64,000 nucleotides of DNA, from assembly GCA_003598975.1 (NCBI GenBank), contig QZIJ01000136.1, positions 1 to 64,000 on the forward strand, in the 5' to 3' direction. The DNA is from Anaerolineaceae bacterium (GTDB lineage Bacteria; Chloroflexota; Anaerolineae; Anaerolineales; Villigracilaceae). The notes beneath the pieces were generated by a model. It ran no database searches. It was not told where the DNA came from and saw only the letters and a program-made list of their open reading frames with translations. The position numbers and the translations under genes were made by a program. Below are positions 22,485 to 32,500 of this stretch, in pieces. How positions within the stretch are numbered: position 1 is the first letter of the stretch; every line of letters starts with the position of its first letter.

Positions 22485-22997
22485 ATGAAATCTAACAGAT
22501 CTTTTCCGCTTTTCTTTCTAGCAATGGGGCTATTGGTAACAATTCCATTATTCATCTATTATTTAATGTATCAGCGCCCTGTACTAAATTTGAATATAAA
22601 AATCACATGTTTTGAGTGGTTAGCGGATAGTTGGGACGAAAACGGTGATTGGGCTTCTGCGAGTTACGGCTCATTCATTACATTAGATGGAAAAATTGAC
22701 TATGATTCATCCATAGCATTAGAGGTAGAAAAAGTTGTTGCAAGAATTACTGTTTATGATGCTTTATCTTTGTCTAAATTACAAGATGAAATTTTAGTTC
22801 AGTTGCATTCGGGAGGAACATCGGCTTTTACAAAAAGACTAGATTTTGAAGAACAAAGAGAGCCTCCTTTTTGTGCTGACTATAAATATAGCATTGCGTT
22901 TTATTCGTCAGAAGGGAAACTCATTTTACACAAAGGGGATTTAGAGAATTCAATTAAAAGCCCTCTAAGTTTTCCATACATTACTCCTGACCATTAG
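22485..22997 (+). CDS. Hypothetical single-TM protein in an AT-rich island
   Basis: 170 aa ORF; N-terminal TM FPLFFLAMGLLVTIPLFIYYLMY; base composition markedly AT-rich relative to flanks. Confidence 0.5.
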   Translation: MKSNRSFPLFFLAMGLLVTIPLFIYYLMYQRPVLNLNIKITCFEWLADSWDENGDWASASYGSFITLDGKIDYDSSIALEVEKVVARITVYDALSLSKLQDEILVQLHSGGTSAFTKRLDFEEQREPPFCADYKYSIAFYSSEGKLILHKGDLENSIKSPLSFPYITPDH

Positions 22998-23167
22998 GTG
23001 AATAACTCACCATTAAAACGATGATCTAAACAGAAATCTTGAACATTTCTGCCAACGAGTTAAAAAAATCAAACCAGCGGAGATACTGCTCTACTGGTCG
23101 TTTTTATCGTACAAGTTATCCCTTCGCAACCTGCAATGGCGCATTGGCATTGGCGTATAATCCCCCC

Positions 23168-24220
23168 ATGCCCAACACCTTCCTCCTCTACGGTTCATAC
23201 GGATACACAGGCAACCTCATCGCGGAGCATTCTGTCCGCGAAGGACTTCGTCCTCTGCTCGCGGGACGCGACGAGACGCGTCTCCGCGCCCAGGCCGCGC
23301 GTCTCAACCTTGACTATCGCGTGATCCCGCTTTCGGACGCGTCCGCGCTCGATGACGCGCTGCGTGCCACGGGATTCGTTGTCCACGCCGCGGGGCCATT
23401 CGTGTTGACGTGGCGTCCGATGGTGGAAGCCTGTCTCCGTACGGGCGCGCATTACATTGACATCAGCGGCGAGATCGAAGAGTTCGAAGCCATCGCGCCG
23501 CTCGACACGCAAGCCAAAGAAAAAGGCATCATGCTCTTGCCAGGCGCGGGCTTTGACGTGATCCCCTCGGACTGTCTCGCCGCGCATGTCAAACAGCGAC
23601 TCCCCTCCGCAACCCATCTCAAACTCTTCATCCGCAGTGTCGGTGGCGGCGTCTCGCGCGGGACGGCGCGCTCGGCCATCGAGAATATGCAACGGGCGGT
23701 GCGCATCCGCCGCGACGGGGAAATTGTCACCATGCCGCCCGCGTGGAACGTGGAGACGCGCGATTTTGGCCGTGGCCCCGTCAAATTGGTTTCCATCGGT
23801 TGGGGTGACGTGTCCACCGCGTATCACAGCACGGGGATTCCCAACGTGGAAGTCTACATGGTGTTCCCGCAGTCGGCGATCAACGGGTTGAAACTGATGC
23901 GCGTCATCGGGCCATTGCTGTACAACAAACCCGTCAAACGCCTGCTCCAATCGTTTTTGCGATTCCGCCCCGAGGGTCCGAGCGAAGCGCAGAGGGAGAG
24001 TGGATTCAGCCTGATGCTCGCGGAAGCGTCCGACGGCGCGACCGTCGTCAAGTCGAAACAGCGAGTCGCCGAAGGCTATCAACTGACAATGCTCACCGCC
24101 ACCGCCATCGCGAAACGGATTCTTGCCGAAGACTTGAAGCCTGGCTTCCAGACTCCCAGCCGCGCCTACGGAGCCGATTACATCCTCGAGTTCGCTGGCA
24201 CAACGCGGGAAGATTTATAA
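23168..24220 (+). CDS. Saccharopine dehydrogenase-like NAD(P)-binding protein (trans-acting enoyl reductase type)
   Basis: FLLYGSYGYTGNLIAEHSVREGLRPLLAGRD, GAHYIDISGEIEEFEAI, GAGFDVIPSDCLAAHV. Confidence 0.85.
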   Translation: MPNTFLLYGSYGYTGNLIAEHSVREGLRPLLAGRDETRLRAQAARLNLDYRVIPLSDASALDDALRATGFVVHAAGPFVLTWRPMVEACLRTGAHYIDISGEIEEFEAIAPLDTQAKEKGIMLLPGAGFDVIPSDCLAAHVKQRLPSATHLKLFIRSVGGGVSRGTARSAIENMQRAVRIRRDGEIVTMPPAWNVETRDFGRGPVKLVSIGWGDVSTAYHSTGIPNVEVYMVFPQSAINGLKLMRVIGPLLYNKPVKRLLQSFLRFRPEGPSEAQRESGFSLMLAEASDGATVVKSKQRVAEGYQLTMLTATAIAKRILAEDLKPGFQTPSRAYGADYILEFAGTTREDL

Positions 24221-24244
24221 CGTTAGCCTGTATTACGGAGAATC

Positions 24245-24844
24245 ATGAAGCGAACCAATCCTTATGCAGTCTTTTTGATTTCACTGCTTGCCTTTGTTTT
24301 GATCGGCTGTCTCATTTTGTATCTCCTCGGCCCCGCCGAGCGGGAGACTTTTTCTGAGAAAACATCGCCTGTAATTGGAACGGAGGTAACCATGAACCTG
24401 ACCAGTTCTGCCTTTGCGCAGGGACAACCCATTCCCGCGAAATTTTCCTGCAAAGGCGCGGACGTGTCCCCCGCGCTCGCATGGGACGAACCGCCCGCTG
24501 GCACGAAATCCCTCGCGCTCATCATGGACGATCCCGACGCGCCGATGGGGATGTGGGTGCATTGGGTATTGTTCAACATTCCAACCAGCGCGCATGGCTG
24601 GCCCGAAAACACGCCAACGGACGCCATCCTTCCGAATGGCGCGGTGCAGGGAATCACCTCCGCGCGCAGTCACGGCTATCACGGACCTTGTCCGCCCTCG
24701 GGCACGCATCGTTACTTCTTCAAACTCTACGCGCTGGATACCCTGTTGTCGCTTCCATCCAGCGCCAGCAAAGCCGACCTGCTTGCCGCGATGGAAGGCC
24801 ATATCCTCGCGCAGGCCGAATTGATGGGGACGTTCAGCAAATAA
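24245..24844 (+). CDS. YbhB/YbcL family PEBP-like protein
   Basis: SFACKGADVSPALAW-like motif, LALIMDDPDAPMGMWVHWVLFNIP, GYHGPCPPSGTHRYFFKLYALD. Confidence 0.92.
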   Translation: MKRTNPYAVFLISLLAFVLIGCLILYLLGPAERETFSEKTSPVIGTEVTMNLTSSAFAQGQPIPAKFSCKGADVSPALAWDEPPAGTKSLALIMDDPDAPMGMWVHWVLFNIPTSAHGWPENTPTDAILPNGAVQGITSARSHGYHGPCPPSGTHRYFFKLYALDTLLSLPSSASKADLLAAMEGHILAQAELMGTFSK

Positions 24845-24848
24845 CGCG

Positions 24849-24902
24849 AGTGCGTCGCACCTGACCCGAAGGGAATACCCGCCCGTTGAGTTGCGACGCA
24901 CT
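24849..24902. repeat. Palindromic element, AGTGCGTCGCA stem
   Basis: AGTGCGTCGCA ... TGCGACGCACT. Confidence 0.8.
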
Positions 24903-24907
24903 TTCTT

Positions 24908-24944
24908 CCAATCACTAATCTCCAATTACCATTTACCAATTACC
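24908..24944. repeat. 7-bp tandem array CCAATTA, 5 units
   Basis: CCAATCA CTAATCT CCAATTA CCATTTA CCAATTA, immediately upstream of ATG 24948. Confidence 0.8.
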
Positions 24945-24947
24945 GAC

Positions 24948-25844
24948 ATGACCCACCTCGGCGAACTCGCTGGCCTGCTCACCTCCCTGCTCTACACCCT
25001 CAGCGCCACCTTTATCACGCGCGCCGTGCAGAAGGTTGGCGCGGTGAACGTCAACCGTGGGCGCGTGGTCTTCGCGTCCATCTACCTGCTCATCATCAAC
25101 CTGATTCTTTTCGGTCAGCCGCTTCCACTCGCGGCAGGCGCGGACCGCTGGACCTGGCTCGCGCTCTCGGGCATCATCGGCCTGGCGCTGGGCGACGCCT
25201 TCCTGTTTCAATCCTTTGCACTTGTCGGCGCGCGCATCGGTTCCCTGATCTTTGCCCTCTCCACTGTCTTCGGGGCTGTCGCGGCCTGGCTGTTCTTCGG
25301 CGAGACCCTGAACCCGATGCAGATCATTGGCATCGCGCTGGCGTTGGGCGGCATCGTTTGGGTGTTACTCGATCACCGCACAGGCTCTGAGATTCTGCAT
25401 TCGCACGTCGCGGCGGGCGTGATGTACGGCATCCTCGGCGCGCTCGCTCAGGCCGCGGGGTACCTCCTTGCCAAGCAAGGCATGCTCGGTGATTTTCCTC
25501 CGTTTCAGGCCAGTATCATCCGCATGTCTGCCGCCGCGCTCGGTCTGTGGCTGATGGCGGCGTTCCAAAAACAGATCGGCGGTACGATCCGCGCCTTCCA
25601 GCAAAACCCATCTGCCCTCAAATACCTCGCCCTCGCCGCGATGATCGGTTCCGTTCTCGGCGTCACATCCTCCCTGTTCGCCGTCCAACATGCCGAGGTC
25701 GGCGTGGCGAGCGTGCTCACCTCCCTCTCGCCCATTTTCCTCCTGCCCGTCAGCCACTTTGTTTTCAAGGAACGCATCGGCTGGCAGTCCATCGCGGGAA
25801 CGTTCCTCGCCATGGCGGGCGTCTCCGTCCTCTTCATCAAATGA
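24948..25844 (+). CDS. EamA/DMT-family transporter
   Basis: ~10 TM helices; two EamA halves. Confidence 0.88.
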   Translation: MTHLGELAGLLTSLLYTLSATFITRAVQKVGAVNVNRGRVVFASIYLLIINLILFGQPLPLAAGADRWTWLALSGIIGLALGDAFLFQSFALVGARIGSLIFALSTVFGAVAAWLFFGETLNPMQIIGIALALGGIVWVLLDHRTGSEILHSHVAAGVMYGILGALAQAAGYLLAKQGMLGDFPPFQASIIRMSAAALGLWLMAAFQKQIGGTIRAFQQNPSALKYLALAAMIGSVLGVTSSLFAVQHAEVGVASVLTSLSPIFLLPVSHFVFKERIGWQSIAGTFLAMAGVSVLFIK

Positions 25845-26950
25845 AAAAGAATCTTCTCGCTCGCATACGTACCGAAGGTCACCCGCTCATTGACGGGAAC
25901 CGCGTCACCTTTATTTGGGAAGGCGACTCCCCTCCGCACCTGGTGGATGACCTCCACGACTGGGAGGAGAATCCCCAAAAGTTGCGCCGCGTCTCTCCCG
26001 GACTGTTCGCTTCCTCTTTCGACCTCGCGCGAGACGCGTACCTCGAATATGCCTTCTACTACCCTGAGACGAAAACCCGCGTCCCCGACCCGCTCAACCC
26101 GCGTCGCATCTGGAACGGAGTCGGCAACTACAACCACTTCTTCTACATGCCCGAAGCGAGTCCATCCCCGTGGACGATTCGCCAAAGAGATATTCCGCGC
26201 GGGACGTTTTCCCTCCACACCGTTGAAACATGGATGATGAACTTTCCAGGCAAACGCCGCGTCAGGCTGTACCATCCGCCCACGGACGAACGCGTTCCCC
26301 TCCTCACCGTCTACGATGGCCCAGACTACTTCAACCGTGGACGCCTCCCTATCATCGTGGACAATCTCATCGCCGCGAAGCGCATCCGTCCCATCGCGAT
26401 GGCCTTCCTGCCGAATGGCGGTCCGCGCCGCGGCGTCGAATACGCCTGCTCCGACGCGACCCTGGCATGGATCGAGCATGACGTTCTCCCACTTGCCAGC
26501 CGCGAACTGAATCTCATTGACATCAAAAAAGAGCCTGGCGCGTTCGGCGTGCTGGGCGCGTCCTTTGGCGGATTGATGTCAGTTTACACGGGCCTGCGCC
26601 TGCCCGAAATTTTCGGACGCGTCCTCAGCCAGTCCCCCGTCTTCGAGACCGAGGGCCGCGACTTCGTGGCTGTGGACCTCATCCGCCACGCGCATCTGCA
26701 AAATGAAGTGGTGCGGAATGGTATTCCGCAATCCACTAGTTTGGCGGGATTCCATCCCGCCCCACAGCAGTATCCAAAAATCTACATAGATGTTGGCACC
26801 ATGGACTTCCTGCTCGAAGACAACCGCCGCATGTTGCCTCTTCTCCGCGAGCGCGGCTTCGACCTGACCTATCACGAATACGTCGGCGCACATAATTACA
26901 CCTCATGGAGGGATCATATCCACTTGGGATTGGAAAAGATGTTTGGGTGA
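25841..26950 (+). CDS. Esterase, enterochelin-esterase-like (N-terminal domain plus alpha/beta hydrolase)
   Basis: ATGA overlap with upstream gene; LLTVYDGPDYFNRG, GVLGASFGGLMSVYTGLRLPEIFG (GxSxG). Confidence 0.8.
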   Translation: MKKNLLARIRTEGHPLIDGNRVTFIWEGDSPPHLVDDLHDWEENPQKLRRVSPGLFASSFDLARDAYLEYAFYYPETKTRVPDPLNPRRIWNGVGNYNHFFYMPEASPSPWTIRQRDIPRGTFSLHTVETWMMNFPGKRRVRLYHPPTDERVPLLTVYDGPDYFNRGRLPIIVDNLIAAKRIRPIAMAFLPNGGPRRGVEYACSDATLAWIEHDVLPLASRELNLIDIKKEPGAFGVLGASFGGLMSVYTGLRLPEIFGRVLSQSPVFETEGRDFVAVDLIRHAHLQNEVVRNGIPQSTSLAGFHPAPQQYPKIYIDVGTMDFLLEDNRRMLPLLRERGFDLTYHEYVGAHNYTSWRDHIHLGLEKMFG

Positions 26951-26978
26951 TGGAAAATGGATCGTGGAGAATGGTGAT
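26951..26978. repeat. 7-bp degenerate array TGGNNNN
   Basis: TGGAAAA TGGATCG TGGAGAA TGGTGAT, starting directly after the esterase stop. Confidence 0.65.
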
Positions 26979-27000
26979 GGATGGTTGTTGGTGAGCCAAA

Positions 27001-27067
27001 CACAAAGCCGCGAAGACTCGAAGCCACAAAGTCCCTTTGAGTTTTTGTGACTTCGTGTCTTGGTGTT
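27001..27067. repeat. 8-bp array CACAAAGN in inverted arrangement
   Basis: CACAAAGC CGCGAAGA CTCGAAGC CACAAAGT ... TTTTTGTGACTTCGTGTCTTGGTG. Confidence 0.75.
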
Positions 27068-27204
27068 AAAGCCCAGTCAGTTGGTTCACTCTTGAATTGT
27101 GTACCCAATTGTCCAAATGCACCTATAATTCAATTATCGGATTCTTTGCAAAACCATCTTTTATCCTGTTCATCTGTAGTGAAACGAAAAATTAAGGAGC
27201 AGCT

Positions 27205-28179
27205 ATGGAGATTTTGCAATCAGGAACGGGGGAATTGACTCAGCCTTTCGACCTGGACGAGTTTCGCGCGTGGAACCGCAAGAAGAGCCGCAAATTGGTT
27301 GACAAAGTGATGCCCGAAGCCGAGGCCATCGGGAAGTTCGTTTACGACGGCTGTTACATCGGCACGGAACTGTACGGGACAGTGCGCTGCCCAATGTCAC
27401 TGGCGCGCGAGGTGGTGCGTCAGAGGGTGAAAGACCTGCGCGTATGCGGACAGGGCGTGCTCGAACTGGACCTGTGGCTGGCCGCCGGCCTGGTGAAGAA
27501 ACTCGACATCACCTACATCGGCTTGGAGGTCTACGGGACTTCCTACGCGCTGCGGCGGGCAGTGGAATCCGGGCAGGTCGAAAAATGCGTGGAATGGTCG
27601 AACGGCGCCATCACCTGGCGTCTGAAAGCCGCCGCCATGGGCGTGCCCTTCCTGCCGACGCGCTCCATGCTGGGCACCGACACGCTGGCCTACAGCGCCG
27701 CCAAGGTGGTCGCCGATCCGTTCACCGGTGCGAAAGTGGCCTTGCTGCCCGCGCTGGTGCTGGACGCGGCCCTCATCCACGTTCACCGCGCGGACAAATA
27801 TGGCAACTGCCAGGTGGATGGCATCACCGGCTTTGCGGCTGAGATGGCTCGCGCCAGCAAACGGCTGATCGTCAGCGCGGAGGAGATCATCCCCACGCAG
27901 GAGATCCGCAAGTACCCCGACCGCACGCTGATCCCCTACTACCTGGTGGATGCGGTCGTCCATGCCCCATACGGTTCGCATCCCGGCGAGATGGCCTACC
28001 TGTATGGCCGCGACGAACCCGGCATCAAGGAATGGGTGGAGATGAGCAAAACCGCCGAAGGCGCACAAGCCTATCTCGATAAATACATCTACAACTTGCA
28101 GGGACACGATGAGTACCTGGCGTTGATCGGGGAAGACCGCTTCGGGCGCTGTGTCGAACTGCGGGAGAAACGGGAATAA
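27205..28179 (+). CDS. CoA-transferase subunit A (glutaconate/acyl CoA-transferase family)
   Basis: Family I CoA-transferase alpha-like fold, paired with beta-subunit ORF downstream. Confidence 0.8.
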   Translation: MEILQSGTGELTQPFDLDEFRAWNRKKSRKLVDKVMPEAEAIGKFVYDGCYIGTELYGTVRCPMSLAREVVRQRVKDLRVCGQGVLELDLWLAAGLVKKLDITYIGLEVYGTSYALRRAVESGQVEKCVEWSNGAITWRLKAAAMGVPFLPTRSMLGTDTLAYSAAKVVADPFTGAKVALLPALVLDAALIHVHRADKYGNCQVDGITGFAAEMARASKRLIVSAEEIIPTQEIRKYPDRTLIPYYLVDAVVHAPYGSHPGEMAYLYGRDEPGIKEWVEMSKTAEGAQAYLDKYIYNLQGHDEYLALIGEDRFGRCVELREKRE

Positions 28180-28261
28180 TCACCAGGTCGCCGAGCCGCG
28201 AGGGCAAAAAGCGAAATAGGTGTCTGTATGACTTCGCGTCTTTATGGTAAACGAGGAAACG

Positions 28262-29029
28262 ATGAAGGAACAAACCTACTCCAAAACCGAATTGATGATC
28301 TGTGTGGCGGCGCGCCTGTTCGAGGATGGCGCGACCTGCTTCATTGGCACGGGCATCCCCATGCTGGCCGCCATGCTGGCCAGTCATACCACCGCCCCCA
28401 ACCTGGTGCCGGTCTTCGAGTTTGGCGGCACGGGCGCGATCCTGGAAGAACTGCCGCGCGCCGTGGGCGAGGCGCGCACCTGGCACAAGGGCATCTCCGC
28501 ACTCGGCATTTGCGACACGATGGAGAACGCCCAGCGCGGCTTCATTGACTACGGCTTTCTGGGCGGCGCGCAGATAGATCCCTATGGCAACCTGAACTCG
28601 ATCACCATTGGCGACCACGACCACCCCAAAGCGCGCCTGCCCGGCTCCGGCGGCGGCAATGACGTGGGCAGTCTCTGCTGGCAGACGGTTGCCATCATGC
28701 AGCACGACGCCCGCCGCTTCGTCCCCACGGTGGACTGCGTCACCACCCCAGGCTTTCTCAGCGGCCCCGGCGCGCGCGAGACGGCGGGTCTGCCAAAAGG
28801 CACCGGCCCGGTCTACGTCGTCTCCACCCTGGCATTGATGGACTACGACCCCGCCACCTGCCGCATGAGACTGAAGGCTACCCACCCCGGCGTGAGCGTG
28901 GACGAAGTGCTCGCCAGCACCGGCTTCGAACTGCTCCTCCCCGCCCGGGTGGAGGTCAACGCCCCGCCCAGCGCCGAGGAACTGCGCCTGCTGCGCGAAG
29001 AGATAGACACGGAGAAGTTGTATATCTGA
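28262..29029 (+). CDS. CoA-transferase subunit B (glutaconate CoA-transferase beta-like)
   Basis: SKTELMICVAARLFEDGATCFIGTGIPMLAAMLA, DYGFLGGAQIDPYGNLNS, LPGSGGGNDVGSLC. Confidence 0.85.
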   Translation: MKEQTYSKTELMICVAARLFEDGATCFIGTGIPMLAAMLASHTTAPNLVPVFEFGGTGAILEELPRAVGEARTWHKGISALGICDTMENAQRGFIDYGFLGGAQIDPYGNLNSITIGDHDHPKARLPGSGGGNDVGSLCWQTVAIMQHDARRFVPTVDCVTTPGFLSGPGARETAGLPKGTGPVYVVSTLALMDYDPATCRMRLKATHPGVSVDEVLASTGFELLLPARVEVNAPPSAEELRLLREEIDTEKLYI

Positions 29030-29198
29030 CGAAGCCCCTTGCGAAGGCTGGTCCTGAGGGCACAGGCCGATGGATCGAACCTCCGCAAGGGTGATTCAAG
29101 CATATAATTCACCCATCGGATTCTTGCAGATTCACGGGAAAGGCAGGCCAGGATGAAAATCCAGTTTCAGGAGACAAAAAAGTTTTGGGAGGGACGTT

Positions 29199-29516
29199 AT
29201 GCCTGAAATCATGTTAAAAATTCCAGCTCAAATTGCATCTAGCCAAGTTGAGGGATTGCAAGCGGAGCTAAAGCCGTACGCGGAAGTGCATAAGCAGGCA
29301 ACCGCGAGTTTTGACTTCACCACTGTGGCCTTGATTGTGGCATTCAGCGCCAATGCCTTGCAGATTGCTGATATCCTGGCAGGCTGGCTAAAGCGGACGC
29401 CAAAATGCAATCAGGCGGAAATTCGTCTTTCGGACGGGCGGACGTTCAAAATGGAAGCCAATACCGACCCCGATGATTTTGTAAAACAACTTAAAGCCGC
29501 GCTCAAAGACTTGTAG
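29199..29516 (+). CDS. Small protein partner of the CHAT-STAND gene (possible effector-associated constant component)
   Basis: 105 aa; hydrophobic segment TVALIVAFSANALQIADILAGWL then RLSDGRTFKMEANTDPDDFVKQLKAALKDL; 11 bp upstream of the CHAT gene. Confidence 0.55.
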   Translation: MPEIMLKIPAQIASSQVEGLQAELKPYAEVHKQATASFDFTTVALIVAFSANALQIADILAGWLKRTPKCNQAEIRLSDGRTFKMEANTDPDDFVKQLKAALKDL

Positions 29517-29527
29517 GAGGAAATCCC

Positions 29528-32500
29528 ATGCCTGAAATCATTTTGCGTTTCAATCGTGTAACACCAGATGCCGATGACGATATCGCCATTCCTTTTCAAG
29601 TTGTTTTTGATGGACAAACAACGGAACTGGCTGATTTCAAAAATCCATTGACTGTCAAAGATTTGTCGGAAATCCGCTGGTATTTGGAACAGTATTTTTT
29701 GTGGCCGTCTGATATTGACATGGAACGCGCCCATCAAATTGAGGGGCAACTTCCAAAATGGGGCCGCCAGTTGTTCGATGCTGTTTTTGAGCAGACGCCA
29801 CAATCAGGCCGTCTGTTCGAGCGTTTTGATGACAGGCGAGGCGATAACAATATAATGGTTATTGATACTGCCGAACCCCGCATCCTGCGTTTGCCGTGGG
29901 AATTGCTCTCGGATAAAAGCGGCTACCTTTTCTCCAAACGTCCGCAGGTGACCGTTATCCGCCGAATGCAGACTTTGGTGGCAAATAAGTCTGTTGCATT
30001 TGACCTGCCTGTGCGAATCCTGATGGTGACCTGTCGTCCCGATGGCGCTGGCTTCATTGACCCGCGTTCCATCGCCACGCCATTACTTGAATCGTTGGAT
30101 GCCATCCCTGAACAAGTTGAAGTTGAGTTCCTTCGTCCGCCCACATTGCGGGCATTGGATAACCGCCTGCGCGACACAAATAAACCGCGCGTCCATATTG
30201 TTCACTTTGACGGTCACGGCGTTTACGATAAAGGCATTGGACTGGGATTTCTATTATTCGAAGATGAAAACCATCAAAGGCATCAGGTGGATGCCGAGCA
30301 ACTTGGTGCATTGTTGAACGAGAGCGGTATCCCGCTGATTGTGTTGAATGCCTGCCAAAGCGCCCAGCCTGACGACCGAAATCCTTTTGCAAGCGTTGCC
30401 TCGCGGTTGATCGAGTCGGGCGTTGGCAGTGTTGTAGCAATGAACTATAGTGTGTTGGTCGAGACTGCCAAACGATTTACAAGGGAATTTTATGGCGCGC
30501 TGGCGCGTGGATTAAGTTCGAGCGCCGCGATGGATTCTGCCCGCCGCAATTTGTTCACAGAAACACAACGCCTGACTTTTAATCGTCCCAACCAGGAGAT
30601 GGCGGAAATTCTGCATTTACAGGATTGGTTCCTCCCCGCACTGTATCAACGCGAAGAAGATTTGATTCCCTTCAAGCCCGATGGTAAACCAGTTTTCGCT
30701 GTTCAACGATATTCAATTCCCAAACAACCCGCCCGCGGCGGATTTCCTCCCCCGCCTTTGCATGGATTCAAAGGCCGCGCCCGCGAACTGCTCGACCTCG
30801 AACGCGCCTTCGCCACTCGGGACATCGTTGTCCTGCACGGATTCGGCGGACAGGGCAAGACCTCACTCGCGACCCAGGCCGCGGAATGGTTCACGCGCAC
30901 GCGGCTCTTTGAGCGGGCGGCGTTCATCTCCTTCGAAACGGGAGCCAGCCTCGACTTCGTCCTGAACGAGTTGGGAAATGCCCTCGTGGAGGAGAATTTC
31001 CAAATCCATGCAGGCGATAAAGTCGCCGCCATCGCCCAATCCCTGAAAGAGAAACCCGGGTTGGTGGTCTTCGACAATTTCGAGAGCGCCCTCCCCGGCG
31101 GCAACGCGCCCATGCCCGACCTGCAAGCCCTGCTCGACGCCGCCGCAACCTGGTTCGCCCCGTCACCCGCCACCCGTCACTCGTCACTTCTGATCACCAC
31201 CAGAAATTCCGAAATCCCTCACTCCGCCTTTACTCCAGGCACAAACTGTATCCACAAGGAATTGAGCGGACTCGCCCCCAGCGACGCGCTGGAACTTGCC
31301 GCTTCGATATTGGAGGCGTACAGCCTGCCGCGCCCGCCGCGCGTCCCGCTGGAGGAGTTGTTGACCTTCCTGAAAGGACACCCACTCTCCCTGCAACTTG
31401 CCCTGCCGCAGTTGCGCGACTACAGCGCCGGGCAGTTGGTGGAACAATACCAGAGCATTTTGCCGCACATGAAAAAAGGCGAAGCGAAGGAACGCAACGA
31501 ATCGCTGGAAGTGAGCCTGCGCTTCTCGCTCGACCGTTTGGGAGAAGAAACAAAAACTTTGCTCACACGTTTAGCGGTCTTTGATGGCGGAGCGATTGAA
31601 AATATGTTGCTCGCCATCACTGAAATTCCTGAAACCGAATGGAACGCGCTCAAACCACAATTGACTTCTACTGCACTCATTCGTTTGGAGGAAATTCCAA
31701 ATGTCACCGTGCCTTATATACATTTCCACCCGACACTAACCCCATATCTGCTTGCTCAGATTCAATCCGACCAGACTCTACTCTCTGCGCTCCAAGAGCG
31801 ATATTGGCAGAACTACTATCAATTTGCCAACTACCTCTACGAAACTGATACACAACACCCAATTGAAGCACGCTCTCTTGCCACGCGCGAACTGCCCAAC
31901 CTGAAACGCGCCCTGAAACTGACCCTCGAAGCGGGCGCGCTGGATGAAGCCGTGACCTTTGCCGAGTGTATCAACAAGTTTTTGGATTACTTTGGTCGCT
32001 GGCGAGAGAGGGATGAGATAGCCGCAGAGGTAGACAAGTACACACGTACACAGGTAAACACGGATGGGAAGATAACACAGCGCGAATTCCTGATGGAAAG
32101 CGGGCGCGGGGAGAGGCTCTTACAGCAGGGACGCGCGGGCGAGGCGGAGAAGGTTTTCCGCGCTTTGCAGGCGCGGTTGGATGGAGGTTCGGATTTTGAT
32201 AGCAAATATGAACAGACAACACTTCTCAGCAGAATAGGTCTTTGTTTAGCAAATCAAGGTAAGATGAATTCTTCAACTGATCAATATAAAGCGTCAATCG
32301 TGCTTGCAAAATCATTAGAACAAACAGAAACTGTCAAACGCCAAATTTGCTTATGTCATCTACGTATAGCCGATAATCTAGTAGCGCTGGGTCAGTATAT
32401 AACTGCTCAACAAGAGTATGATGTTGCACTTGAAATTGCAAAGGCTATTAACGATGATCGAAATGAAGGGGCTATTCTTGGTCAACTCGGCACGCTGGCA

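Noticed and set aside
29040-29095. CCTTGCG...CGCAAGG imperfect inverted repeat after the CoA-transferase B gene
   Set aside because: Imperfect and single copy in the window; could be a REP or terminator but not supportable beyond that.
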